Assembly: GCF_017355835.1 (NCBI RefSeq)
Contig: NZ_JAFEWF010000006.1
Location: forward strand, 496,001-560,000
DNA: 64,000 bases
Direction of reading: 5' to 3'
Source of the DNA: Desertivirga brevis
Lineage (GTDB): Bacteria; Bacteroidota; Bacteroidia; Sphingobacteriales; Sphingobacteriaceae
Of this stretch, positions 7,471 through 16,389 are shown piece after piece. Positions within the stretch are counted from its first letter, which is position 1. Every line of letters starts with the position of its first letter. Position numbers and translations under genes: made by a program. The notes under the pieces are model-generated. The model was not told the DNA's origin and ran no database searches. It was given only the letters and a program-made list of their open reading frames with translations.

Positions 7471-8640
7471 ATGAAAAACATTAATCTGAATTCGTTTAGA
7501 GATTTCTTCTCCTCCAAATCAGCAGGAGGAGTTATTTTAATAATCTGCGTAGTAATAAGTCTGTTAATTGCCAATTCTCCCTTTGGAGATTCTTTTGCAG
7601 CTATTTTAAATTCTTATGTAGGTGGTTCTTTCGGAAATGTCCATCTTGACTATCCTTTACTGATTTGGATAAATGATGGCCTTATGGCTATATTCTTTCT
7701 GCTTGTGGGGCTCGAAATTAAGCGGGAGCTGGTAGAAGGTGAACTTTCATCGCCAAAACAAGCGGCTTTACCTGTTTTCGCTGCTATTGGCGGAATGGTA
7801 GTTCCCGCACTGGTCTTTGGCCTTTTCAACAATAATACCCTGACAGCTAATGGTTGGGGTATCCCGATGGCAACTGATATCGCTTTCGCTATAGCCATTC
7901 TATCTATTCTGGGAGATAAGGTTCCTTTGTCCCTAAAGATCTTCCTGACTGCACTTGCTATTGTGGATGATCTTGGAGCAATCCTGGTCATCGCTATTTT
8001 TTACTCCGAACAGATCCACTATAATTACCTGTTGTATGCAGGAGGAATAGTAGCATTGCTTATCCTGTTCAACAGGTTAAATATTAAAAATATCTTTTTC
8101 TATATCATTCCCGGTCTGGTGATGTGGTACTTTATCCATCATTCCGGAATTCATGCAACAATTGCAGGTGTTCTCACCGCTTTGACAATTCCTACTACCC
8201 CCGACAGCAAAACTTCGCCGTTAGAGCATCTTGAACACGCGCTGACTAAACCGGTGAACTTTCTGATTATGCCCATATTTGCTTTGGCCAATACTAATAT
8301 CGCCCTCAGCGGAGGCATGATTGAAGGGATTTTTACGAATATGGGATTAGGTATTTTATTGGGTTTATTTCTGGGCAAACCTATTGGGATCTTTATCATG
8401 TCGTGGGTGGCTGTAAAAACAGGGATTGGAAGTATGCCTGAAGGAAGTCGCTGGAGTCAGATCTGGGGACTGGGAATTCTGGCAGGGATCGGTTTCACCA
8501 TGTCGATATTCATTGCCATGCTATCCTACAAAGATCCTGCCTTTCAAACGGAAGCTAAGTTTGTGATCCTGATTACTTCTGTGCTGGCCGGTGCGGTGGG
8601 ATTTTTTGTGCTGAAGTGGATCTATAAGTTGAAGCAATAA
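7471..8640 (+). CDS. nhaA: Na+/H+ antiporter NhaA
   Basis: 389 residues, the usual NhaA length, with about 11-12 membrane segments. It shows the family motifs around the ion site (MATDIAFAIAILSILG and AIVDDLGAILVI, containing the paired aspartates) and the conserved N-terminal NDGLMAIFFLLVGLEIKRE. NhaA exports sodium in exchange for protons and controls internal pH and salt load at the inner membrane. It begins the ion and osmotic stress block (NhaA, trehalose phosphatase, potassium uptake, stress protein). Confidence 0.95.
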   Translation: MKNINLNSFRDFFSSKSAGGVILIICVVISLLIANSPFGDSFAAILNSYVGGSFGNVHLDYPLLIWINDGLMAIFFLLVGLEIKRELVEGELSSPKQAALPVFAAIGGMVVPALVFGLFNNNTLTANGWGIPMATDIAFAIAILSILGDKVPLSLKIFLTALAIVDDLGAILVIAIFYSEQIHYNYLLYAGGIVALLILFNRLNIKNIFFYIIPGLVMWYFIHHSGIHATIAGVLTALTIPTTPDSKTSPLEHLEHALTKPVNFLIMPIFALANTNIALSGGMIEGIFTNMGLGILLGLFLGKPIGIFIMSWVAVKTGIGSMPEGSRWSQIWGLGILAGIGFTMSIFIAMLSYKDPAFQTEAKFVILITSVLAGAVGFFVLKWIYKLKQ

Positions 8641-8751
8641 AGGCGGCATATTTATGTGAACATAGCCCATTTGGTACCCGATCAAGCGTTGAATGAATTT
8701 CTGATTAATTTCTGAGAATTATAATTTCTGCAGGAACGAATTAAGCAGAAT

Positions 8752-8796
8752 GATGTTAAGAGTTGGAAGAAGATTTTCTTCCAATTTTCTAACATC
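8752..8796 (+). other. long hairpin just before the trehalose-phosphatase gene
   Basis: About 20 bases on each side (GATGTTAAGAGTTGGAAGA against TCTTCCAATTTTCTAACATC) can pair with few mismatches around a loop of a few bases. It ends 8 bases before the ATG at 8805. Only three T's follow, so it looks less like a terminator than a leader structure that could affect translation initiation or message processing between nhaA and otsB. Confidence 0.5.
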
Positions 8797-8804
8797 GTTT
8801 AAAA

Positions 8805-9593
8805 ATGACTGAGAAAAAGTACACAGATTTGATCGAAATTATCAGCGCTACCGACATTGCAGAGAGTTATTACAAAGCTCAAAATCGCCTCCTTTTATTG
8901 GATTATGATGGAACGCTAACTCCTTTAATGCCTTTACCCGAGCTGGCCGCCCCTGGTGAAGACCTTCTGGTTTTGCTTTATCGCTTAACACAGGACCCGA
9001 AAAATTCTGTCTATATTATAAGTGGCCGGGAGTACATGACTTTGGGAAAATGGCTGGGACACATTCCACTGAACCTTGTCGCCGAACATGGAGCATGGAT
9101 AAAATCACCTGACGAAGACTGGAACCCTTCGGCAGATTTGAGTGCTGAATGGATTGCTCCTGTAAAAGAATTATTGGACGATTACTCGTCTAAATGCGAG
9201 GGTTCCTTTGTGGAACTAAAAAGTTATTCAATAGCCTGGCATTACAGGAATGCCGATCCCGGATCTGTCAATGCCTTGTTCGACTTGCTCATTGCCGACC
9301 TGGAAAATCTTGCCAAACAACTTCCGATCAATATTATTAAGGGGAATAAAGTGGTGGAGATAAAAAATAAAGGGGTTAACAAGGGTACTGCCGTTGAAAG
9401 GATATTGAGGGAACAAGGTTTCGATTTTATATTGGCGTGTGGCGATGATACTACCGACGAGGATATGTTCCTTCAGCTGGTAAAGACAGAAAATGCCTTT
9501 ACGGTAAAAGTTGGGGAGGGAGAAACGTATGCCAGATACAAAGCGGCCAACCCCGCGCATATTGCGCAGTTTTTACAACAGTTTTTAGATTGA
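8805..9593 (+). CDS. otsB: trehalose-6-phosphate phosphatase
   Basis: 262 residues of the HAD superfamily: motif I LLLLDYDGTLTPL, motif II ISGREYMTLG, and motif III/IV ACGDDTTDEDMF, the pattern of trehalose-phosphatases. It removes phosphate from trehalose 6-phosphate to give the compatible solute trehalose. No trehalose-6-phosphate synthase (OtsA) is in this window. It is followed after 11 bases by the potassium transporter genes, so osmotic solute and potassium responses appear co-expressed. Confidence 0.9.
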   Translation: MTEKKYTDLIEIISATDIAESYYKAQNRLLLLDYDGTLTPLMPLPELAAPGEDLLVLLYRLTQDPKNSVYIISGREYMTLGKWLGHIPLNLVAEHGAWIKSPDEDWNPSADLSAEWIAPVKELLDDYSSKCEGSFVELKSYSIAWHYRNADPGSVNALFDLLIADLENLAKQLPINIIKGNKVVEIKNKGVNKGTAVERILREQGFDFILACGDDTTDEDMFLQLVKTENAFTVKVGEGETYARYKAANPAHIAQFLQQFLD

Positions 9594-9604
9594 ATTGGTA
9601 GTGA

Positions 9605-11380
9605 ATGGAAAGATTTGATAAGGAAAAGATAACGAAGATCAGGTCGGGCATAGACCAGTTCATGCTTTGGACTAGCCTGGCATGTTCCCTTCTGGTATTA
9701 TATCTGGTGGGCTATAATACCGACCTGGCGTTTGAAAAAATAATGATGGCTGTTCTAACCTTCTTTTTTGACAGCTTCATTTTATTGCTTCTGCTGAAGG
9801 TACTCCTGATCATTTCTTTAAGAAAAAACTATAGAGTTTCCTTCCTCAGCGAGATCATCTTGTTCCTGTATCTAAGTCTGATATTCATTGCAAGGTACGA
9901 TTTGCTCGATGTTGGGGGGCTTGAAGGCGCCTCCTGGATGTTCGTGGGGATATTTGCTGTGTTTATTGTGGAGTTATCGAAAACCAGCCTTTTCTTCGAG
10001 CACTTTTATCTCAACCCCACGGTGTTGTTTATCATTAGTTTCCTGGTACTTATTTTATTTGGGACATTTTTACTCCTGCTGCCAAAATCCAGCGTTAATA
10101 ATGATCTAAGCTTTTTAGACGCGCTATTCATGGCGACCAGTGCCGTATGTGTTACCGGATTATCCGTAACTGACATCAGTCGAAATTTTACCATGTTTGG
10201 TCAAAATGTGTTGCTGGCATTGATCCAGTTTGGTGGATTAGGTATTATGACCTTCACGGGCTTCTTTGGATTCTTTTTCACCGGAGCTTTATCTTACAAA
10301 AACCAGCTGATGTTTACGGAATTCGTAAATGAACGTAAAATTAGCTCCGTCGTAAGAGCCCTTACCACTATTATCAGCATCACTTTCTTTTTCGAGGCCA
10401 TTGGGGCTCTCCTCATATTCTTTAGTGTTGAACACGCGAAATTTAATTCCCTAAGCGAGCGAATCCACTTCTCTTTATTTCATTCCATTTCCGCTTTTTG
10501 TAATGCTGGCTTTTCAACCCTTTCGAATGGTTTATATGATATCAACTTCAGGTTCAATTATTCTTTTCAGCTTATTATTGCCATCCTGTTGATCATTGGA
10601 GGAATGGGATTCGCCCTTGTACATAATATCTATCGTTTCTTGTTGCGCTGGTACGGCAACTTCCGGAACCGCCTTCTGTACAGGCAGGCTTTCACTTTTA
10701 AGCCCTGGGTTTTAAGCTTCAATTCAAGGCTTATTTCCTGGGTTACGGCCATTTTGATTGTTCTTGGCACAATTGCCTGTTTTTTATTGGAGTATAAGTA
10801 TACGCTTACAGAGCATACAAACTGGCAGGGTAAACTAGTGACCGCTTTTTTTACCGGGGTTACGCCAAGAACAGCCGGATTCAATACGGTTGATATGGCC
10901 CACCTGTCTTTCCCTACTATTTTAGTTGTTATGTTTTTAATGTGGATTGGAGGATCTCCGGGATCGACAGGGGGAGGAATAAAAACGACAACTTTTGGCA
11001 TTGCTGCATTAAATATTTACAGCCTTGGCAGGGGATACAAGCACATTCAGATTTTTAAGCGGGAAATTTCTGAAGAATCTGTTCGAAGAGCATTTGCTAT
11101 TATAACACTGTCGATCGTTTCCTTAGCCCTTGCTACTTTTTTATTGGCAATTACAGATGGTGACAAAGGTTTACTTGCATTGGCTTTTGAAAGTATCTCT
11201 GCCTATAGCACCGTGGGACTTACATTAGGCATTACCCCTCAAATTAGCGATGCTGGAAAGCTGATCTTGATTGCAACAATGTTCATGGGGAGGGTGGGAA
11301 CGCTGACACTTGTGCTCACCTTAATTAAAAATATTCAGAATAAGGGATATCAATATCCCAAAGAGGAGGTTACTTTTTAA
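9605..11380 (+). CDS. KtrB/TrkH-family potassium transporter
   Basis: 591 residues. The TrkH/KtrB core has four pore repeats, including SAVCVTGLSVTD, SISAFCNAGFSTL, TPRTAGFNTVD and SAYSTVGLTLGI, plus SPGSTGGGIKTTTFG. About 140 extra N-terminal residues with four or more membrane segments precede the core, a common arrangement in Bacteroidota. It imports potassium across the inner membrane and works with the RCK protein encoded next. Eleven bases separate it from otsB and eight from the RCK gene. Confidence 0.92.
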   Translation: MERFDKEKITKIRSGIDQFMLWTSLACSLLVLYLVGYNTDLAFEKIMMAVLTFFFDSFILLLLLKVLLIISLRKNYRVSFLSEIILFLYLSLIFIARYDLLDVGGLEGASWMFVGIFAVFIVELSKTSLFFEHFYLNPTVLFIISFLVLILFGTFLLLLPKSSVNNDLSFLDALFMATSAVCVTGLSVTDISRNFTMFGQNVLLALIQFGGLGIMTFTGFFGFFFTGALSYKNQLMFTEFVNERKISSVVRALTTIISITFFFEAIGALLIFFSVEHAKFNSLSERIHFSLFHSISAFCNAGFSTLSNGLYDINFRFNYSFQLIIAILLIIGGMGFALVHNIYRFLLRWYGNFRNRLLYRQAFTFKPWVLSFNSRLISWVTAILIVLGTIACFLLEYKYTLTEHTNWQGKLVTAFFTGVTPRTAGFNTVDMAHLSFPTILVVMFLMWIGGSPGSTGGGIKTTTFGIAALNIYSLGRGYKHIQIFKREISEESVRRAFAIITLSIVSLALATFLLAITDGDKGLLALAFESISAYSTVGLTLGITPQISDAGKLILIATMFMGRVGTLTLVLTLIKNIQNKGYQYPKEEVTF

Positions 11381-11388
11381 TAACTTAT

Positions 11389-12066
11389 ATGAAGTTTATT
11401 GTATTAGGACTAGGAAATTTTGGAGCATCGCTGGCTTCGCGCTTAACAGAGATGGGGCACGAAGTTATAGGAGTTGATAATAGTATGAGAAAGGTGGAGC
11501 GATTGAAAGAAAAGATCACACATACTGTTTGTATGAATTCGACTGATGCTGACGCGGTATCGTCCTTGCCCTTATCAGACTCTGATGCAGTGATTGTTTC
11601 CATCGGCGAAGATGAGGCTGCTTCGCTTCTTACAACCGCCTTACTGAAGCAGTTGAAGGTAAAAAGGATTATAGGCCGGGTGGTTTCTCCTCTCCAAAAA
11701 ACCGTATTGGATGCGATGGCCATAGAGGAATATATCCTTCCGGAAGAGGAATCTGCAGAACGCCTGGCAATGCGCCTGGACACCGTGGGAGTAATCGATT
11801 CGTTTAAGATATCAGAGAAATACAGTATTGTTGAAGCTACCGTGCCTGAAAGGTTTGTTGGTAAGACCATAGAACAGGCAGATTTTAATAACCGGTACAA
11901 AGTTTTGGTGCTTACTACCATTAAACCTGCAAGATCTGGTGACACTCCCGGGAGGAACTTGAAGGAGGCTACTGGCGTAGTTAAGTCAAATACTGTTCTG
12001 GAAGCAAAGGATATATTGGTGATGTTTGGTGAACTAATGGATATTCAACGGCTTATTAAAGCCTAG
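11389..12066 (+). CDS. KtrA/TrkA-type RCK regulatory subunit
   Basis: 225 residues: an N-terminal Rossmann RCK domain with the GLGNFGASLASRL dinucleotide loop and acidic VDNS after strand 2, then a TrkA_C domain from about residue 140. These subunits gate the KtrB/TrkH pore in response to bound nucleotide. It starts 8 bases after the pore gene, so the two form a complex and an operon. Confidence 0.93.
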   Translation: MKFIVLGLGNFGASLASRLTEMGHEVIGVDNSMRKVERLKEKITHTVCMNSTDADAVSSLPLSDSDAVIVSIGEDEAASLLTTALLKQLKVKRIIGRVVSPLQKTVLDAMAIEEYILPEEESAERLAMRLDTVGVIDSFKISEKYSIVEATVPERFVGKTIEQADFNNRYKVLVLTTIKPARSGDTPGRNLKEATGVVKSNTVLEAKDILVMFGELMDIQRLIKA

Positions 12067-12126
12067 GATCCTTTTTCAGTTTTGCACACTTATTGTACCC
12101 TGTTTACCCAAACTATAAATAGTGCC

Positions 12127-12978
12127 ATGAAAGAATCCTTTAAAAACATCATCATACCTGTTAATTTTTCAGAATCTTCAGATAATGCAATTAGAACAGG
12201 GATTGCCATGTGCAAAAGACACAGTGCTGTTCTGCATCTGGTGTATCTTAAAGAAGATATGAATTTGATTTTTCCGCCTGGTAAGAGCCCCCAGATACTG
12301 GAAATGGTGGTAGAAGCAGATGTTGCTGTTGTTGCCAAGTTAGAATCGCAGGCAAACAAGATCATGGAGGAAAATGAGATCGTTTGTTTCTACCATACTG
12401 CCGAAGGTCCTTATTACAAAACGATATCGTCAAAGGCGAAGGATTTGAAGGGCGATTTAATTATCCTGGAGAAGAACCGCTCGGGCAGTGGCTTTAGTCT
12501 CCTGAAAAAAAACAGTATTTACAGAGTTTTAAGATACTCGGGTTGCGCTATACTCACTGTACCTAATGAACGGCTATTTCTAAATTTCAAGAATATATTA
12601 TTTCCGGTCAGACCATTGCGTTCAGCCCTTGAAAAGCTATACACAACACTGCCAATAATCCGAAAGAATGACTCTAAGGTCCTTTTGTTCAGTCCCTTGA
12701 AACCAGAATTAAAAGAAGAAGAGCGACAAACTGTTGATGAACTAATGCAAAGGGCAGATCAACTAATGTCGGAGGATAAAGTTCCGGTAGAAAGGGAGTT
12801 TAAAGTAGCTCACGACCTGGCAAGGGAAGTGGTTAAAAAGGCAATAGAGAAAAAGTCTGACCTGATCGTTATTACAGCTACTATAACTAAGGGAATAAAA
12901 GCGGCATTTACACGTGACTATACACAAAAGGTGATTGAAGACTCGCCGATACCTGTACTAAGTGTGAAAACTGTATAA
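12127..12978 (+). CDS. tandem universal stress protein (UspA family)
   Basis: 283 residues from ATG 12127; a TTG at 12082 in the same frame adds 15 unlikely residues. Two Usp folds in tandem: residues 1-145 begin with FKNIIIPVNFSESSDNAI, and 150-283 begin with FKNILFPVRPL and end with IPVLSVKTV. The nucleotide-binding G-rich loop is poorly kept in both halves, so ATP binding is uncertain. Bacteroidota Usp proteins of this double type sit in stress and membrane-transport operons, as here after ktrBA. Confidence 0.87.
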   Translation: MKESFKNIIIPVNFSESSDNAIRTGIAMCKRHSAVLHLVYLKEDMNLIFPPGKSPQILEMVVEADVAVVAKLESQANKIMEENEIVCFYHTAEGPYYKTISSKAKDLKGDLIILEKNRSGSGFSLLKKNSIYRVLRYSGCAILTVPNERLFLNFKNILFPVRPLRSALEKLYTTLPIIRKNDSKVLLFSPLKPELKEEERQTVDELMQRADQLMSEDKVPVEREFKVAHDLAREVVKKAIEKKSDLIVITATITKGIKAAFTRDYTQKVIEDSPIPVLSVKTV

Positions 12979-13058
12979 GTTATTTTCCTGCGCATCCCAA
13001 TTATTACAAACCATTCTTTGATGGACAGGTTAAACCTTGAAATCCATTTAAAAAGTTT

Positions 13059-14909
13059 ATGAGTTATCAGCCCATCGAAAATTACGCGATAATCGGAGAT
13101 TTAAATACAGTTGCACTAGTTGGACTTGACGGTTCGATTGATTTTATGTGCTTTCCCAATTTTGACTCACCTACAGTTTTCGCAGCGATTTTGGATGAAA
13201 ATAAAGGAGGGAGTTTTAAAATATTTCCAGATACTAAAGATCTCAAACTTAAACAGCTTTACCTGCCTGATACCAATATCCTTATTACCAGGTTTCTGTC
13301 GAAAGATGGCGTTGCCGAGCTTACTGATTTTATGCCCGTGGAGGAACTTTATGGCGGTAAGGAGTTAATTAGAAGGGTAACATGTATAAAAGGAGATTTT
13401 ACCTTTCATCTAAGATGCGCACCCCGCTTTGACTATGCTCGTGCTGGATGTACAATCGAACAGATAAGCGATTACGAAGTGCTTTTTAAAAGTAACGGAA
13501 CGGATAATACATGTATCCGCTTAAAAGCTACCGTACCTTTAGTGATTGAAGATCGTGATGTTGTTGCTGTTTTCAAGCTAGAAAAGGGACAAAAGGCTGA
13601 TTTCTTGTTTGAACAACATGAATTCGGCCCTGCCCGTGATATAAATATGGAGAGCTTTATAACGCAAAGCTTGTTCGATACGATAAAGTTTTGGAAAGAC
13701 TGGGTTACAAAGTCGAATTACAGAGGGCGATGGATGGAGATCGTAAATCGTTCTGCACTTTGCCTGAAACTCATGACTTCTTATCATTATGGGTCTATGG
13801 TGGCCGCTCCAACATTCGGCTTGCCCGAAGAAATTGGAGGTGTTCGCAACTGGGACTATCGTTATACCTGGATTAGAGATGCCTCTTTTACCATTTATAC
13901 CTTGCTGAAATTGGGCTACCGCCGGGAAGCGAGGGATTTTATAAATTGGATTGAAAAGCAATGTAAAGAAATAGCCGAGCACAATGAATACTTAAGTTTG
14001 ATGTATGCTCTAGACGGGGAGAAAGAGCTTACTGAGATAAATCTTGACCACCTCGAAGGATATAAGAAGTCTTCACCCGTTAGAATTGGTAATGCTGCCT
14101 ACACTCAAATACAATTGGATATTTATGGCGAACTGCTTGATTCAGTTTACCTTTACGACAAAAATGTTGAGCCAATCGCCTATCGGTTTTGGAAGGATCT
14201 GACCCGGCATGTAGATTGGGTATGCAATAACTGGCAGCGGAGTGACGAAGGGATCTGGGAAGTACGTGGAGGGAAAAAGGAATTCTTGTACTCACGTATG
14301 ATGTGCTGGGTGGCAATTGACAGAGGTATTAAGATAGCGCAAAAGCACTCCTATCCACTACCATCCAATTGGGTACCGGAGCGTGATAATATTTTCAACT
14401 CCATTCATAAAGATTTTTGGAACGAAGAATTACAGGCCTTTGTCCAGTATAAAGGAGCAAAGACTGTTGATGCAGCAACTCTGCTGATGCCAATAATACG
14501 TTTTATCAGCCCCAAAGATCCTCAATGGTTATCGACTTTGAAATTGATAGAAGAGGAACTTGTGTCCGACTTCCTTGTTTACCGCTACCGGCCTAATGAG
14601 GCTTTTGACGGTCTTACAGGAGGAGAGGGCACCTTCTCTATGTGTACTTTCTGGTATGTAGAATGTCTGGCAATGGCTGGCGAACTTACGAAAGCACGCC
14701 TTTATTTCGAAAAAATGCTTGGTTATGCTAACCACGTAGGTCTATATGCCGAAATGCTTGGACTTCAGGGCGAACATTTGGGTAATTTTCCACAAGCCTT
14801 CACTCATCTGGGCCTGATCAGTGCTGCACTCCATCTTGACAAACAGCTAGATGATCAGCGTAACAGAGAGATTTATAATAACAGTAAAAGTGGCCTGGAT
14901 TCGATTTAA
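13059..14909 (+). CDS. glycoside hydrolase family 15 protein (glucoamylase/trehalase-like)
   Basis: 616 residues. The N-terminal beta-sandwich (about 1-210, beginning YQPIENYAIIGDLNTVALVG) and the (alpha/alpha)6 barrel follow the bacterial GH15 layout. The signature GLPEEIGGVRNWDYRYTWIRDASF is present (positions about 246-270), as is a late GEGTFSMCTFW motif carrying a likely catalytic acid. No signal peptide, so cytoplasmic. Members of this type cleave alpha-glucosides, and several are trehalases. Being next to otsB and potassium uptake, trehalose turnover is attractive but unproven. Confidence 0.9.
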   Translation: MSYQPIENYAIIGDLNTVALVGLDGSIDFMCFPNFDSPTVFAAILDENKGGSFKIFPDTKDLKLKQLYLPDTNILITRFLSKDGVAELTDFMPVEELYGGKELIRRVTCIKGDFTFHLRCAPRFDYARAGCTIEQISDYEVLFKSNGTDNTCIRLKATVPLVIEDRDVVAVFKLEKGQKADFLFEQHEFGPARDINMESFITQSLFDTIKFWKDWVTKSNYRGRWMEIVNRSALCLKLMTSYHYGSMVAAPTFGLPEEIGGVRNWDYRYTWIRDASFTIYTLLKLGYRREARDFINWIEKQCKEIAEHNEYLSLMYALDGEKELTEINLDHLEGYKKSSPVRIGNAAYTQIQLDIYGELLDSVYLYDKNVEPIAYRFWKDLTRHVDWVCNNWQRSDEGIWEVRGGKKEFLYSRMMCWVAIDRGIKIAQKHSYPLPSNWVPERDNIFNSIHKDFWNEELQAFVQYKGAKTVDAATLLMPIIRFISPKDPQWLSTLKLIEEELVSDFLVYRYRPNEAFDGLTGGEGTFSMCTFWYVECLAMAGELTKARLYFEKMLGYANHVGLYAEMLGLQGEHLGNFPQAFTHLGLISAALHLDKQLDDQRNREIYNNSKSGLDSI

Positions 14910-15064
14910 TCTATATCAATTTGCTGATTAAGCCTCGCTTGTATCATAGATGTCATCCTAAAATTCCGTCCGAGCAAACTGATTTAATATCTTGTTGGCG
15001 GTATAAAGGTAGCTTCACGCGGGTATTCAGGAATTCGAGCATCTAAAGATATTGTTCGTGGCTT
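14910..15064. other. intergenic stretch after the GH15 gene
   Basis: No gene or clear hairpin terminator seen. With the 51-codon frame that follows it makes the 326-base gap between the convergent GH15 and lipoprotein genes. Confidence 0.3.
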
Positions 15065-15220
15065 TCATCCAGTTCTATCCGGTTCGCCCTTAATTCCGCG
15101 GATGCGGAAAATACTTTCAGGCTGCAGGCTATTTGCAGTTCTAATTTGGCTAAATACTTGCTCTAATTGAAGCAGAGCATCCGTCAGATGCTCGTGCTGC
15201 TTTTTACTGATACCTTTCAT
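15065..15220 (-). pseudogene. 51-codon ORF, possibly a frameshifted small gene
   Basis: ATG 15220 to TGA 15065, with an unusually good Shine-Dalgarno (AGGAG) six bases before the start. The first half is helical and charged (KKQHEHLTDALLQLEQVF). In the second half the composition worsens, while the +1 frame offers a more protein-like helical sequence (SAELRANRIELDESHEQYL) ending in TAG. That pattern suggests one frameshift in a gene of about 65 codons. It starts 15 bases after the lipoprotein stop, as the last gene of the minus-strand operon. Family unknown. Confidence 0.35.
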
Positions 15221-15235
15221 AGATAGCTCCTAAAA

Positions 15236-16312
15236 TTAGTGGATATTAAGGTCAAAATATAAACCATTTTTGATGCCTGTATAAACAGTCTCAACAAGAC
15301 GGTCGGAAAGTTTCATCCGTTTAATCTTCCCGTCATCAAGGCTGTTCATCCAATACAGAATACCGGATTTAGGGTCCAGATCCATATCTAATATAAAAAC
15401 CGGGTTACTTTGTCCTCCAGCTAAATAAGGTTCCTCCTGAAATAACTTTACTGGTGTGCCGGTACCATCCAAATTAGCCTTCAGGATATAATTACTATCC
15501 CCGGTCCGGCCACTTTGGCTATCTGCACCTTCAAAGGAATTAATATAGAGGGTTTTATTTTTTGCATCAATGGAGATATGTGTGGCAAACTTTAGACCGT
15601 CGGCCTGGTCGAAAAGCACCTGCGGTGTTTGCTGCCCGTTAATACTGCCTTGCATAATCTGTGCTGACCCATTGTTTTTACTGTCGGCTAACACCGCCTG
15701 CGACCAGTATATTTTCCCGTTCCCTTTATCCAGCTTTATATCCGTGATCGAAGCCGGCGTGTTTAAGCTATAAAGATTTACTGAGCTTTCAGGATGTTCC
15801 GGGTCAATTCCGATGATTTCTGTTTTAAGTAGATTATTGGGACCGTCGGCTGGATTGAAAGGAGTGTCTTTACTAACCGAATTGCTCAGGTAAAGACGGT
15901 TGCTTTCTACATCCAGAATGAGATCCATGAAGAAATTAGTTTTGCCGTTCCGGTGTAGTATAACTTCCGGGGAACCGGTTCCATCAAGTGGGGCTCGTAC
16001 CACGTCCATATCATCCGTCGTCGAATTGATACTATTTACCCAATATATGTAGTTACGCAGGGTATCAACGGCAATGCCGAAAGGGATACGAACGCCATCA
16101 GCAGAATCGTATAGTTTTACAACCTTTGTGGTGCCATCGGTTGCAGTGCTTCCTTTCATAATAGCTCCACCATCTGTTCCTTCATTTATTGTCCAGTAAA
16201 TGGAGTGCTCTGCGTTTATTAGTGGATTTTCAATCGGATCTTCCTTTTTGCAGGCGTAAAAAAAGCACAGAATGAATAAAAGTGAAATGTTAATAGAAAA
16301 TGGTTTTATCAT
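15236..16312 (-). CDS. lipoprotein with YWTD-type beta-propeller repeats
   Basis: 358 residues. Lipoprotein signal with lipobox FYAC followed by KKED. The mature protein repeats IYWT/IYWVNS, LYLSNS, IYWSQ, LYINS and LYWMNS about every 45-50 residues, the spacing and motif of LDL-receptor YWTD propellers, giving about six blades. It is the last main gene of the operon headed by FecI/FecR and the TonB receptor, so it probably acts at the cell surface or in the periplasm as a binding partner of that receptor. Ligand unknown. Confidence 0.8.
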   Translation of the reverse strand: MIKPFSINISLLFILCFFYACKKEDPIENPLINAEHSIYWTINEGTDGGAIMKGSTATDGTTKVVKLYDSADGVRIPFGIAVDTLRNYIYWVNSINSTTDDMDVVRAPLDGTGSPEVILHRNGKTNFFMDLILDVESNRLYLSNSVSKDTPFNPADGPNNLLKTEIIGIDPEHPESSVNLYSLNTPASITDIKLDKGNGKIYWSQAVLADSKNNGSAQIMQGSINGQQTPQVLFDQADGLKFATHISIDAKNKTLYINSFEGADSQSGRTGDSNYILKANLDGTGTPVKLFQEEPYLAGGQSNPVFILDMDLDPKSGILYWMNSLDDGKIKRMKLSDRLVETVYTGIKNGLYFDLNIH

Positions 16313-16355
16313 ATTGAAATAAGTAGTTACTGAGATTACATGTTGGTCTAGAAAA

Positions 16356-16380
16356 CTAGCCGGAAGGCTATTCCGGCTAG
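16356..16380 (-). other. intercistronic hairpin between the two propeller lipoprotein genes
   Basis: Perfect 10-bp inverted repeat CTAGCCGGAA/TTCCGGCTAG with a 5-base loop. On the minus strand it is followed by TTTTC, so it may partially terminate or protect the upstream message inside the operon. Confidence 0.6.
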
Positions 16381-16389
16381 TATTTTACG

